Part shown: piece by piece, positions 40,976-48,761 of the stretch
How the letters are laid out: each line of letters begins with the position of its first letter
How positions within the stretch are numbered: position 1 is the first letter of the stretch
Program-made: the position numbers and the translations under genes
DNA from: Oscillospiraceae bacterium
Lineage (GTDB): Bacteria > Bacillota > Clostridia > Oscillospirales > Ruminococcaceae
Length of the DNA stretch: 64,000 bases
Reading direction: 5' to 3'
Assembly (NCBI GenBank): GCA_017550285.1
Contig: JAFZPP010000050.1
Coordinates: 1 to 64,000 of the forward strand
The notes under the pieces: generated by a model
Databases searched by the model: none
What the model saw: only the letters and a program-made list of their open reading frames with translations
What the model was told of the DNA's origin: nothing

Positions 40976-42289
40976 TCAGGATGCAGCTGCGGATTTCTGC
41001 TTTCTTCGCTCCGGCAGCGAGGTCAGCCAGAGCAGTGGCTTCATAATCAGCCAGCTGATCAGCTTGCCGAGATAGAAGACAGGGAAGCTCGCCAGTACCG
41101 TCAGCAGGAAATGCAGCGGAATGATCTTAAAATAGCGCTGCACAAAGATCGCAGGCGTATTCTCGCCCTCCAGAAAATGCCGGACATAAATGCAGTCGCC
41201 GATATACGAGAGCAGATAAACCGTCATCGAAAGCGACGCGACCGCTTTCAGGATGCCGCGGACGATCTTATTGCGGATTTTGATATCATAGAGCAGCAGG
41301 AAGAACGTACCTGCGACAAAAATATTCAGGAAATCCTCGTTCGTAAAGTTGACGCCCTGATCCCAGCCGAAATCCGTGGTAAAGCGGTCGAGCAGCACTT
41401 CGCCGGTCAGCAGCAGCACCAGAACCGGCAGCAGAATCCATTTTTTGATGCGCGGACGGTATTCCGCAATCATCAGCCCCGTCCAGTAATAGGCGAAGGG
41501 CCAGATGCTGCCGAAATAATTGGGCGTGAAGCCGATTGCGACCTTCTCCTCGGGATGCTGGATAATCCGGAAGCGGTTGACCGAGATTGCAAGATTCGCA
41601 ACGAAAATCAGAACAATCAGTGCGCCGATCTTTGCTTTTTTCGTCTGCATGCCGCGGTATGCCGCATTGATGAACGGCATCATCAGGTAGAGCGGAATGA
41701 ACATGTTGACATACCAGCCGTAGCCGGGCTGCTGCAAATGATAAACCGATTCTGCCCAGACATAAAATTCCCAGTGCTCTTGCAGCACGAGAATCTTGAA
41801 AGCAATGGTGATCGCGGCGATGATCATGGAATTGACAACAATCGGCGTGATTTTGATATAGTGCTTCGCGGTCGGCTTTGCATTGCCCATGAGAAAGCCC
41901 GAGATAATCAGAAACAGCGGGACGCATTCGTAGCTGAGCATCCGGAAGCCCGAAATCACAGCAACGGACTTTTCCGCCATGGCGAAGCCGTAAAAGCCGC
42001 CGTACAGGCAGAAATGCAGCGACAGTACAAAGTACATCGCGCAGATTTTCACAAGGTCGATGCCGGAATCACGTTCCCGCTTTGCAGGTGCAGCCGCTTT
42101 CGGCTGCGGTGCTGCCGGTTCTTCGGATACAGCCTCCGGCACAGCCGCCGGATTGTCCGCAGACTGCGCTGCCGGTTCCGCTTCTTCCGGAATCGGCTCC
42201 TGCGCAGGCTCCGCTGTTTCCGTCAGCAGCTCCGGCGGCTGGATTTCCGCAGCTGCCGTATGATTATTCTTCTTTGATCCGGATGCCAT
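40976..42289 (-). CDS. Acyltransferase family 3 membrane protein
   Basis: The 437 residues start with an Ala/Glu/Pro-rich disordered tail (1-75), then RERDSGIDLVKICAMYFVLSLHFCLYGGFYG, the TM1 and catalytic-His region of acyltransferase-3 (OatA/WecH-type) enzymes, and about ten TM helices. It probably acylates a surface glycan or peptidoglycan sugar. GAGAGGA precedes the ATG. It lies 36 nt after the zinc-ribbon gene on the same strand. Confidence 0.85.
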   Translation of the reverse strand: MASGSKKNNHTAAAEIQPPELLTETAEPAQEPIPEEAEPAAQSADNPAAVPEAVSEEPAAPQPKAAAPAKRERDSGIDLVKICAMYFVLSLHFCLYGGFYGFAMAEKSVAVISGFRMLSYECVPLFLIISGFLMGNAKPTAKHYIKITPIVVNSMIIAAITIAFKILVLQEHWEFYVWAESVYHLQQPGYGWYVNMFIPLYLMMPFINAAYRGMQTKKAKIGALIVLIFVANLAISVNRFRIIQHPEEKVAIGFTPNYFGSIWPFAYYWTGLMIAEYRPRIKKWILLPVLVLLLTGEVLLDRFTTDFGWDQGVNFTNEDFLNIFVAGTFFLLLYDIKIRNKIVRGILKAVASLSMTVYLLSYIGDCIYVRHFLEGENTPAIFVQRYFKIIPLHFLLTVLASFPVFYLGKLISWLIMKPLLWLTSLPERRKQKSAAAS

Positions 42290-42325
42290 ATATGTTCCTC
42301 TCTTTCACGCAGCGCCGCTGCGAAT

Positions 42326-43027
42326 TCAGATGCCCTGCTGCGTCGATGCGAGCTCCGGTGCAGGTGCAATCTCCGTATCCAGCGCGCGGAATGTATCCTG
42401 ATAATCCCCGACAATCAGCTGCGACGTTTTCGCAGGATCTACAAGGAAAGCCGCTTTGATCACCACGCTTGCACCGGGCTGGAGCTCAAACACAGAGCTG
42501 ACCGATTCATCGTCCGTGTCAAGCATCGTTTCCTGACAGGAGACGCCGTCCTGAAAGACCTGTATTCTGTATTTCTGCACAAAGTGCATATTTTTCTCTT
42601 CATTGTTCTGATACCGGATCCGGACAACGAGAACATCATTGTGGAACACATCCTTCGTCACTTCCGAATCGAGGAAGGTGATTTCAGCCGCCGACTGTGT
42701 TTCCGTGCTGCCGGAATCACCGGAGCCGGATGCTGTCGTGATATAACCGTTCCGCGGCTGTCTGTTGCTGTACCGGCTGCGCCTGCGGATCATATCGCCC
42801 ATGATCGTTAAAAAGATGGCAAGTGCAATGATCGTTATGACTGCCAGAATCACCATAATTGCGGCTGCCGTCTTTTTACCGTTTGCCGTCAAATGCTGCG
42901 GTATTTCAAACGGTGCAGCAGGCTGTTCGGACGGCTGCGGCGCGGTACGTTTCAGCGGCTTGCCGCATTCCGGACAGGTGCCGGTGCCGCGCGGAACCGG
43001 CTGATTGCAGTGCGGACAATGTTTCAT
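42326..43027 (-). CDS. Zinc-ribbon membrane protein
   Basis: The 233 residues open with a zinc ribbon (CPHCNQPVPRGTGTCPECGKPL, four Cys), then a Pro-rich spacer, one TM helix (about 52-78) and an external domain rich in beta strands (AEITFLDSEVTKDVFHNDVLVVRIRYQNNEEKNM), which resembles DUF5067-type immunoglobulin-like proteins. GGAGG lies upstream of the ATG. The promoter comes from repeat copy B. Confidence 0.75.
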   Translation of the reverse strand: MKHCPHCNQPVPRGTGTCPECGKPLKRTAPQPSEQPAAPFEIPQHLTANGKKTAAAIMVILAVITIIALAIFLTIMGDMIRRRSRYSNRQPRNGYITTASGSGDSGSTETQSAAEITFLDSEVTKDVFHNDVLVVRIRYQNNEEKNMHFVQKYRIQVFQDGVSCQETMLDTDDESVSSVFELQPGASVVIKAAFLVDPAKTSQLIVGDYQDTFRALDTEIAPAPELASTQQGI

Positions 43028-43061
43028 TTTCTGTATCCTCCGTTCTGTCGGATTTGCTGAT

Positions 43062-43090
43062 ATTATACCATATTATCACAGAAAGTGCAA
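43062..43090 (-). promoter_or_regulatory. Promoter of the zinc-ribbon gene (within repeat copy B)
   Basis: On the minus strand, TTGCAC, 17 nt, TATAAT, 35 nt before the start codon. Confidence 0.75.
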
Positions 43091-43224
43091 TGGGAAAATG
43101 AGAAAAAGAAGGAAAGAGGAAGGAGCATGTTAGGACTGATTTGCAAATGCATATCCTGAGAACTTTAGATCAATGCCCGCGTGGGCTCCCCGCCTTTAGA
43201 TCATTTCGTGCAGGCATTGCCTGC
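43062..43224 (-). repeat. Intergenic repeat element, copy B (two 31-nt units plus promoter)
   Basis: On the minus strand the 31-nt units are 43224-43194 and 43193-43163, each ending gatctaaag. They are followed by ttctcaggat, tttgcaaatcag, a pyrimidine-rich tract and a promoter, in the same order as copy A at 31.3 kb. Confidence 0.85.
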
Positions 43225-43291
43225 TTTACAGCTCCTTGATTCCGACGCGGATTTCTGCTATGATAATATCAGAAAAGATTTTTTCAATAAG

Positions 43292-43321
43292 CTGTAACAC
43301 TCAGCAGCTTTTTTCTGTCTT
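43292..43321 (+). promoter_or_regulatory. Candidate ECF-type promoter, sigma module 3
   Basis: CTGTAA, 17 nt, CTGTCTT, 34 nt before the chosen start. Both boxes are identical to those at 5173-5202. Confidence 0.6.
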
Positions 43322-43355
43322 TTAAGGCGAAGATGCAATTCAGGAGGTGATGCAG

Positions 43356-43913
43356 GTGAAGGATGAAGCCATTTTGCAGCTTTTTGCCGAACGCAATGAA
43401 CGCGCAATCGCCGCAGCCGAACGGAAATACGGCAGAGGCTGCCGTAAAATCGCCATGGAGGTCCTCGGCAACCCGCAGGATGCGGAGGAGACCGTCAACG
43501 AAATGTGGCTGCGCGTCTGGAATGCAATTCCGCCTGCAAAGCCGGAGAATCTGTTTGCATTTCTTTCCGCATCCGTCCGGAACTGCGCACTGAACCGCGC
43601 GGAATCCAACAGCAGTCAGCGGCGCGGCGGCGGCGTTGCACCGCAGGCGCTCGAAGAGCTCAGCTTCTGCGTCGCAGGCAGCGACTCCGTCGAGGGCACC
43701 GTCGATTATCATCTGCTGCTGGCAGCGTATGAGCGCTTTCTGGATTCGCTTTCTTCCGATGTACGGACGATTTTTGTGGAGCGCTACACAAATCTCCGGA
43801 CAAGCAGGGAGATCGCGGCGGAATTCCGGATCTCCGAAAGCAAGGTGCGTGTCACACTGATGCGAACCCGAAAAAAACTCAGGGCGTTTCTTGAAAAGGA
43901 GGGCTTTTTATGA
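43356..43913 (+). CDS. ECF-type RNA polymerase sigma factor (module 3)
   Basis: The 185 residues begin at GTG 43356, eight nt after AGGAGG, which gives MKDEAILQLFAERNERAI, aligned with the start of the 5227 gene. GTG 43347 and ATG 43350 overlap the ribosome site and are less likely. Region 2 is QDAEETVNEMWLRVWNAIPPAKPENLFAFLSASVRNCALN and region 4 is TIFVERYTNLRTSREIAAEFRISESKVRVTLMRTRKKL. The C-terminal LEKEGFL codons contain AAGGAGGG, the ribosome site of the next gene (ATGA overlap). Confidence 0.92.
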   Translation: MKDEAILQLFAERNERAIAAAERKYGRGCRKIAMEVLGNPQDAEETVNEMWLRVWNAIPPAKPENLFAFLSASVRNCALNRAESNSSQRRGGGVAPQALEELSFCVAGSDSVEGTVDYHLLLAAYERFLDSLSSDVRTIFVERYTNLRTSREIAAEFRISESKVRVTLMRTRKKLRAFLEKEGFL

Positions 43914-45178
43914 CAGAAAAGGAACTGCTGCATGTGATGCAGAATGTCAATGAAAAATACAGCGACGAAGTGCAGAAGCGCATCGACGCAGCACAAAAAC
44001 CGGTATACCGCCGTGTGATGCCGGTTCTGCTTGCAGCCGGTGCAGCGGCATGTGTCGCGCTGACTGTAATCACGGCACTGCCGAAGCAGACGGAACGCAT
44101 GAACGTCGCAAGCTGCGATCTGACGGAAGAGGTCGCAGAGGTGCAGGTATCGGAGCCCGAAGCAGATGCATCTGCCAAGCCTGAAAAGGAAGCGGCGCGC
44201 GAGTCTGCTGCCGAAAAGCAGGCGCAGAAGTCTGCGGTCGAGGTGACAGAGAAGGAGAAGGCGGATGCTGCGCAGGAACGCACCGCAGAATCAGCCGAGC
44301 CTGCAAAACCCACGGAGCAGCCTGCCGCACAGACAGCGGAGACAAAGCCGGCTGCGCAGGAAACCACACAGACAACCGCCGCCGCCGCACCGGACGAAGC
44401 ACAGCTCCCGATTATCGGCGACTTCGATCTGGACGGGCAGTTCACGCTGGCAGACGGCGTCCTGTGCAATCTGATCCACTTTGCACAGCGCAATGATGTG
44501 CTGGATCAGATTTCGCTGACCGATGCACAGCGCCGTCAGGCAGACCTGATTCCGGGCTGTGTCCGAGATGACAATCCGGCATATCCGCTCGGTTATGACG
44601 AGTATCATGCGATTCTCGTTACGCTGCATCTGATCTATTCCTATGATCTGACCGGTATCACGCCGCTGGATTATCTTGCAAATCAGAATTATTATGATGA
44701 TTATTTGCTGTACCGTTCGCCGCGGCTCGTCCGCAGCCTGCCGATCGACTGGGCTTCGATCGGTCTGACCGGTGATTTCACCGAGGATGACTTCTGGAGA
44801 GTTGTCAGTCCGGATTATGCACTGGAGCGCTATGAGGAAGAAAACGGTCCGCTCCGCACAGATAATGATGAGATCAGCGACTTCTTAAATGCGGTCCGTG
44901 TCACACAGAGCAAGTATCTGGAAATGGTAAGTACCGTGCCGGAGAAATGGATGCCGCAGATTGTGGAGTACGGTGTTGCAGGCGAATTCTGCATCCGGTA
45001 TACTGCAAAGCTGCATCGTGAGAAATTCGGTACGCCGGGCTATGAACCTGTTTATGAGGAGCCTGTGGATCCTGCACTGATTTTCAGCGATGACGTGCTG
45101 ACGCCGGAAATCCTGCGCAAAATACTCGCCGATGCAAAGACATGGACGATTGATACCGCTCCGGACCCGAGATTCTGA
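43910..45178 (+). CDS. Membrane protein with dockerin-like ectodomain, putative anti-sigma factor (module 3)
   Basis: The 422 residues begin MTEKELLHVMQNVNEKYSDEV, like the other sigma partners. One TM helix is at about 36-56. A long Glu/Ala/Lys/Thr-rich linker (60-162) leads to a dockerin-type segment (IIGDFDLDGQFTLADGVLCNLIHFAQ, 168-193, with a degenerate second half at 214-245) and a C-terminal about 170-residue domain (FTEDDFWRVVSPDYALERYEEENG). This ectodomain could meet the cellulosome or other surface complexes, like the RsgI sensors of Clostridium thermocellum in concept, though RsgI itself is not seen. The role is inferred. Confidence 0.75.
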   Translation: MTEKELLHVMQNVNEKYSDEVQKRIDAAQKPVYRRVMPVLLAAGAAACVALTVITALPKQTERMNVASCDLTEEVAEVQVSEPEADASAKPEKEAARESAAEKQAQKSAVEVTEKEKADAAQERTAESAEPAKPTEQPAAQTAETKPAAQETTQTTAAAAPDEAQLPIIGDFDLDGQFTLADGVLCNLIHFAQRNDVLDQISLTDAQRRQADLIPGCVRDDNPAYPLGYDEYHAILVTLHLIYSYDLTGITPLDYLANQNYYDDYLLYRSPRLVRSLPIDWASIGLTGDFTEDDFWRVVSPDYALERYEEENGPLRTDNDEISDFLNAVRVTQSKYLEMVSTVPEKWMPQIVEYGVAGEFCIRYTAKLHREKFGTPGYEPVYEEPVDPALIFSDDVLTPEILRKILADAKTWTIDTAPDPRF

Positions 45179-45207
45179 TGATCTGTATATTCCATATCTC
45201 CCGTTTT

Positions 45208-45246
45208 GCCGCCCGTTCGGAGTTTTTCCGGACGGGCAGCTTTTTT
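45208..45246 (+). terminator. Terminator of sigma module 3
   Basis: A 13-bp stem with two mismatches (gccgcccgttcgg with ccggacgggcagc) followed by T6. Confidence 0.85.
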
Positions 45247-45280
45247 GCGCTGCTAAAACGAAATAATTTTCATTTTGCTC

Positions 45281-45309
45281 TTGACAAATGCGGCGAAAGC
45301 TGATATAAT
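45281..45309 (+). promoter_or_regulatory. ylxM-ffh promoter
   Basis: TTGACA, 17 nt, TATAAT, a perfect sigma-A consensus, 27 nt before the ylxM start. Confidence 0.85.
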
Positions 45310-45336
45310 AGGGAAGCTGGTGTAAAGGTTCTCACC

Positions 45337-45702
45337 ATGACAGAGGAAAGGCAGGCGGTCGGATCAGTGAAAAATCTGGATTTTGTGCTCCTGCTCGATT
45401 GCTACGGCACACTGCTGACCGAGCGTCAGCGGAATCTGCTCGAAGGCTATTATGATGAAGACCTCTCGCTCGCGGAGCTTGCACAGCCGCTGGGGATTTC
45501 CCGTCAGGCGGTACACGACAGCATCCGCAGAGGGGAACGTCAGCTGGAAGCGCTCGAAGCACAAATGGGCATCGCCGAAAGGCTGAAAGCAGCCCGTGCA
45601 GTCTTCGAGGAAATCGAACAGCTCAGTGCAGAGCTGCCCGAACCGCAGCGCTCCGGCATCGCGGAGGCGGCGGGACGCGGCATCAGCACATTACTATTAT
45701 AA
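45337..45702 (+). CDS. ylxM: YlxM/UPF0122-family DNA-binding protein
   Basis: The 121 residues match the sigma-region-4-like HTH protein next to ffh: LLDCYGTLLTERQRNLLEGYYDEDLSLAELAQPLGISRQAVHDSIRRGERQLEALE. In Firmicutes it forms a signal-recognition-particle operon with ffh and may regulate it. The ATG at 45337 is used; a GTG ten codons later would give the more common family length. aaagg is upstream. Confidence 0.88.
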   Translation: MTEERQAVGSVKNLDFVLLLDCYGTLLTERQRNLLEGYYDEDLSLAELAQPLGISRQAVHDSIRRGERQLEALEAQMGIAERLKAARAVFEEIEQLSAELPEPQRSGIAEAAGRGISTLLL

Positions 45703-45729
45703 TGAAACACAGAACAGGAGGGAACGGCA

Positions 45730-47106
45730 ATGGCTTTTGAAGGATTGCAGGATAAGCTCGGACAGGTGTTCAAAAAGCTCAAGGCACGCGGAAAGCTCAC
45801 CGAGGCGGATGTCAAGGAAGCAATGCGTGAGGTGCGGCTTGCCCTTCTGGAAGCGGATGTCAGCTATAAGGTCGTCAAGGATTTCGTCGCGCGCGTTTCG
45901 GAGCGTGCCGTCGGCGAAGAGGTACTCGCAAGCCTGACCCCTGCACAGCAGGTCGTCAAGATCGTCAACGAGGAGCTCGTATCCCTCATGGGCGACGGCA
46001 ACAGCCGCCTGAATTTTGCACCGAAGCCCCCGACAATCCTCATGTTCTGCGGCTTACAGGGTTCCGGTAAAACGACGCACTGCGCAAAGCTCGCAAAGCT
46101 GCTCAAAAAAGAGGGACATCATCCGCTGCTTGTCGCCTGTGACGTTTACCGTCCGGCTGCAATCGACCAGCTGAAGGTCGTCGGCGGTCAGGCTGAGGTC
46201 TCCGTATTTGAGCTCGGTCAGATTGATCCGGTCGAGATCGCGGTTCAGGGCGTCAAATACGCAAAGGATCACAACCACGATATTGTCATTCTCGATACGG
46301 CAGGCAGACTGCATATCGACGAAAAGCTCATGGATGAGCTCAAAAATATCAAAGCAGAAACGAATCCCGATGAGATCATGCTCGTCGTGGATGCGATGAC
46401 CGGTCAGGATGCCGTCAATGTCGCAAAGGCATTTGACGATGCGCTCGGCATCACAGGCGTTCTGATGTCGAAGCTCGATTCCGATACCAGAGGCGGTGCG
46501 GCGCTCTCCGTGCTCTCCGTCACCGGCAAGCCGATCAAATATGTCGGTATGGGCGAAAAGCTCGACGATTTCGAGCAGTTCCACCCCGACAGAATGGCAT
46601 CCAGAATCCTCGGCATGGGCGATGTCCTCTCGCTGATTGAAAAGGCGGAGGATGTTTACTCCAAGCAGGAGGCGGAGCGCCTGACCCAGAAGCTCCAGAA
46701 GAGCCAGTTCGATATGGAGGATCTGCTCGAGCAGATGCGCCAGATCCGAAAAATGGGCGACCTCAAAAAGATCGTCGGCATGCTGCCGGGCGTCGGCAAC
46801 AAGATCGACGATCTGGATATCGACGACAATGCATTCGGCAGAGTGGAGGCGATGATTACCTCGATGACGCCGGCAGAGCGTGCAAAGCCTTCGATCATCA
46901 ATCCGTCGCGCAAGCGCAGAATCGCCAAGGGCTCCGGCACAGAGGTGCAGGACGTCAACCGTCTGCTCAAGCAGTTTGAGCAGATGCAGCAGATGATGAA
47001 GAAGCTCGGCGGCATGAACGGCAAAAAGGGTCTCTTCGGCAGACGCAAAATGCCGAAGCTCGATCCGAAAATGCTGGACGGCATGGGCGGCTTCCCGAAA
47101 TTCTGA
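45730..47106 (+). CDS. ffh: Signal recognition particle protein Ffh (SRP54)
   Basis: The 458 residues target membrane and secreted proteins with SRP RNA and FtsY. Seen are the N domain, the G domain with GLQGSGKTTHCAKLA, DVYRPAAIDQL, DTAGRLH and SKLDSDTRGGAAL, and a Met-rich M domain (QFDMEDLLEQMRQIRKMGDLKKIVGMLPGVG, RKRRIAKGSG, EQMQQMMKKL). AGGAGG precedes the ATG. The SRP RNA gene is not in the window. Confidence 0.97.
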   Translation: MAFEGLQDKLGQVFKKLKARGKLTEADVKEAMREVRLALLEADVSYKVVKDFVARVSERAVGEEVLASLTPAQQVVKIVNEELVSLMGDGNSRLNFAPKPPTILMFCGLQGSGKTTHCAKLAKLLKKEGHHPLLVACDVYRPAAIDQLKVVGGQAEVSVFELGQIDPVEIAVQGVKYAKDHNHDIVILDTAGRLHIDEKLMDELKNIKAETNPDEIMLVVDAMTGQDAVNVAKAFDDALGITGVLMSKLDSDTRGGAALSVLSVTGKPIKYVGMGEKLDDFEQFHPDRMASRILGMGDVLSLIEKAEDVYSKQEAERLTQKLQKSQFDMEDLLEQMRQIRKMGDLKKIVGMLPGVGNKIDDLDIDDNAFGRVEAMITSMTPAERAKPSIINPSRKRRIAKGSGTEVQDVNRLLKQFEQMQQMMKKLGGMNGKKGLFGRRKMPKLDPKMLDGMGGFPKF

Positions 47107-47115
47107 GGCAGCGCC

Positions 47116-47385
47116 ATGGTTACGAACAATAATGATCCGTTTATCCACTGGCTGACGCTTCTGATTCCGGTTGTCATCCTCGGAAGCGGCATCATGGTGC
47201 TGGTTTCGGCACTGTTCGGCTTTCCGAAGATGTATGAGGAGAGCAAAAATCCGCGGATGCAGGATCAGCTTGCACAGTGGGGCAAAACAAAGGCGCGCAT
47301 CATTCACGCGGTTGCGTCGCTGCCGCTTATCGCATTCGGCGGCTGGCTGCTGTATTGCTGGCTGAACGGACCTGTACAGCGGTAA
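47116..47385 (+). CDS. Small membrane protein, two TM segments
   Basis: The 89 residues have TM helices at about 12-36 and 66-86. It lies between ffh and rpsP, 9 nt after ffh. The ribosome site is weak (gaggcag). It is unrecognised and probably co-transcribed with ffh. Confidence 0.6.
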   Translation: MVTNNNDPFIHWLTLLIPVVILGSGIMVLVSALFGFPKMYEESKNPRMQDQLAQWGKTKARIIHAVASLPLIAFGGWLLYCWLNGPVQR

Positions 47386-47455
47386 ATCCGATTTCATTGC
47401 AAACACTCATATTTGCATGAATATATATGTTATCAAAATGTGGAGGTGAATAAAC

Positions 47456-47698
47456 ATGGCAGTTAAGATTCGTCTGAGAAGAATGGGCGCAAAGAAGGCT
47501 CCGTTCTACCGTATCGTCGTCGCTGACGGCAGATATCCGAGAGACGGCCGCTTCATTGAGGAGATCGGTTACTACGATCCGACCAAGGAGCCGTCCGTTG
47601 TGAAGGTTGACGCTGAGAAGGCAAAGACCTGGCTTCAGAACGGCGCACAGCCGACTGATACCGTCCGCGATATCCTGAAGAAGCAGGGCGTGCTGTAA
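47456..47698 (+). CDS. rpsP: 30S ribosomal protein S16
   Basis: The 80 residues have [40 protein letters not shown], the S16 signature. TGGAGGTG precedes the ATG. In Firmicutes it stands between ffh and khpA, as here. Confidence 0.97.
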   Translation: MAVKIRLRRMGAKKAPFYRIVVADGRYPRDGRFIEEIGYYDPTKEPSVVKVDAEKAKTWLQNGAQPTDTVRDILKKQGVL

Positions 47699-47733
47699 TC
47701 GGCATTCCCCACTAACTTATCTGGGAGAAAATC

Positions 47734-47967
47734 ATGAAAGAACTGTTGTATGCAATCGTAGAAGGCTTGGTCACGGACAAGACCGCAATTCAGATCACCG
47801 AGGATGCGGTAAATGAAGAAGGTATCACCGTTCTGCATCTTACCGTCGCGCCGGATGACATGGGTCGTGTCATCGGCAAGCAGGGCAGAATTGCGAAGGC
47901 GATCCGCACACTGATGCGTGCAGGTGCAGCCCGTGAGAACCTGAAAGTTGCAGTGGAGATCGACTGA
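47734..47967 (+). CDS. khpA: KH-domain RNA-binding protein KhpA (YlqC)
   Basis: The 77 residues carry a KH domain with the GRVIGKQGRIAKAIR motif and a helical C-terminus. KhpA binds RNA with KhpB (Jag) and affects cell division and small RNAs in other Firmicutes. GGGAG lies upstream. A terminator follows, where rimM-trmD-rplS would be expected in Bacillus. Confidence 0.93.
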   Translation: MKELLYAIVEGLVTDKTAIQITEDAVNEEGITVLHLTVAPDDMGRVIGKQGRIAKAIRTLMRAGAARENLKVAVEID

Positions 47968-47996
47968 TCTGCACATAGAATTGCACAGGAAAATTA

Positions 47997-48038
47997 AGGG
48001 GCAGGAGCCGGTTTCCGGTTTCTTGCCCCTGATTTTTT
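47997..48038 (+). terminator. Terminator of the ffh-khpA operon
   Basis: aggggcaggagccgg pairs with ccggtttcttgcccct (with small mismatches), then T6. Confidence 0.8.
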
Positions 48039-48202
48039 CGCAGATTCATCAGAAATATGAGATAAAGATATCAGCGGCTGCGGTGTCCCGCAGCATATCT
48101 TCTGCAAGCATGCATCTCAAGCGGCATGTACCCGATCATGCGATAAGTAAAAAGCGCCAATTTTATGAGCACAGTATCTCCGGAAATTTCTGCATTCAGC
48201 AC

Positions 48203-48231
48203 TTGCGTTTTTTATGAAAATAGAGTATAAT
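48203..48231 (+). promoter_or_regulatory. Promoter of the sodium-pump genes
   Basis: TTGCGT, 17 nt, TATAAT, 33 nt before the first start. Confidence 0.7.
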
Positions 48232-48264
48232 AAATATGTATGTAATATTAAGGGAGGTCTTTCC

Positions 48265-48702
48265 ATGTTCTCGTATCCCGTCATGCTGGCGGATAAGGTT
48301 CTGCACGGCACCGAGAAGCTGACCGGCACCGAGATTGTCTCCATGACACTGATCGGTCTGCTCGTTGTATTCTTTGCGCTGCTCATCCTTGTCGCATTTC
48401 TGTATTGCTCCGGCGGTTTCTTTAAAAAGACAGCCGCCGCACCGAAGGCTGCGCCGAAAAAGGAAGCACCCAAAGCGGCTCCGGCAAAAGCACCTGTCAA
48501 GGCAGCCGTTCCGAAACCGGCAGCTCCGGCTGCGGAGGATGATTCCGAGGTCATTGCGGTCATCATGGCGGCGATCTCGGCAATGGGCGCTGCGGAAGGC
48601 AAACAGTATCAGCTTCGCTCCGTGCGGCAGGTCTCGCGCGGCGGCTCCGGACGCTCCGTCTGGGCACAGGCAGGCGTGCTGGATGCTACACGCCCCTTTT
48701 AA
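48265..48702 (+). CDS. OadG-like small subunit of a sodium-pumping decarboxylase
   Basis: The 145 residues hold one TM helix (about 24-48, SMTLIGLLVVFFALLILVAFLY), an Ala/Pro/Lys-rich hinge (55-90) and a short C-terminus (VIAVIMAAISAMGAAEGKQYQLRSVRQV ... WAQAG) like the OadG/MmdD tail. These subunits hold the complex together. The ATG at 48265 follows GGGAGG; the more upstream frame has no ribosome site. It is 59 nt before oadB. Confidence 0.82.
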   Translation: MFSYPVMLADKVLHGTEKLTGTEIVSMTLIGLLVVFFALLILVAFLYCSGGFFKKTAAAPKAAPKKEAPKAAPAKAPVKAAVPKPAAPAAEDDSEVIAVIMAAISAMGAAEGKQYQLRSVRQVSRGGSGRSVWAQAGVLDATRPF

Positions 48703-48761
48703 CATCGGATCAGACTGATTCAGCTATACACAGATAAAAATAACTTTGGAGGACTTAAACA

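Noticed and set aside
46054-47406. Minus-strand open frame opposite ffh
   Set aside because: A shadow of ffh. It has no ribosome site or recognisable domain.
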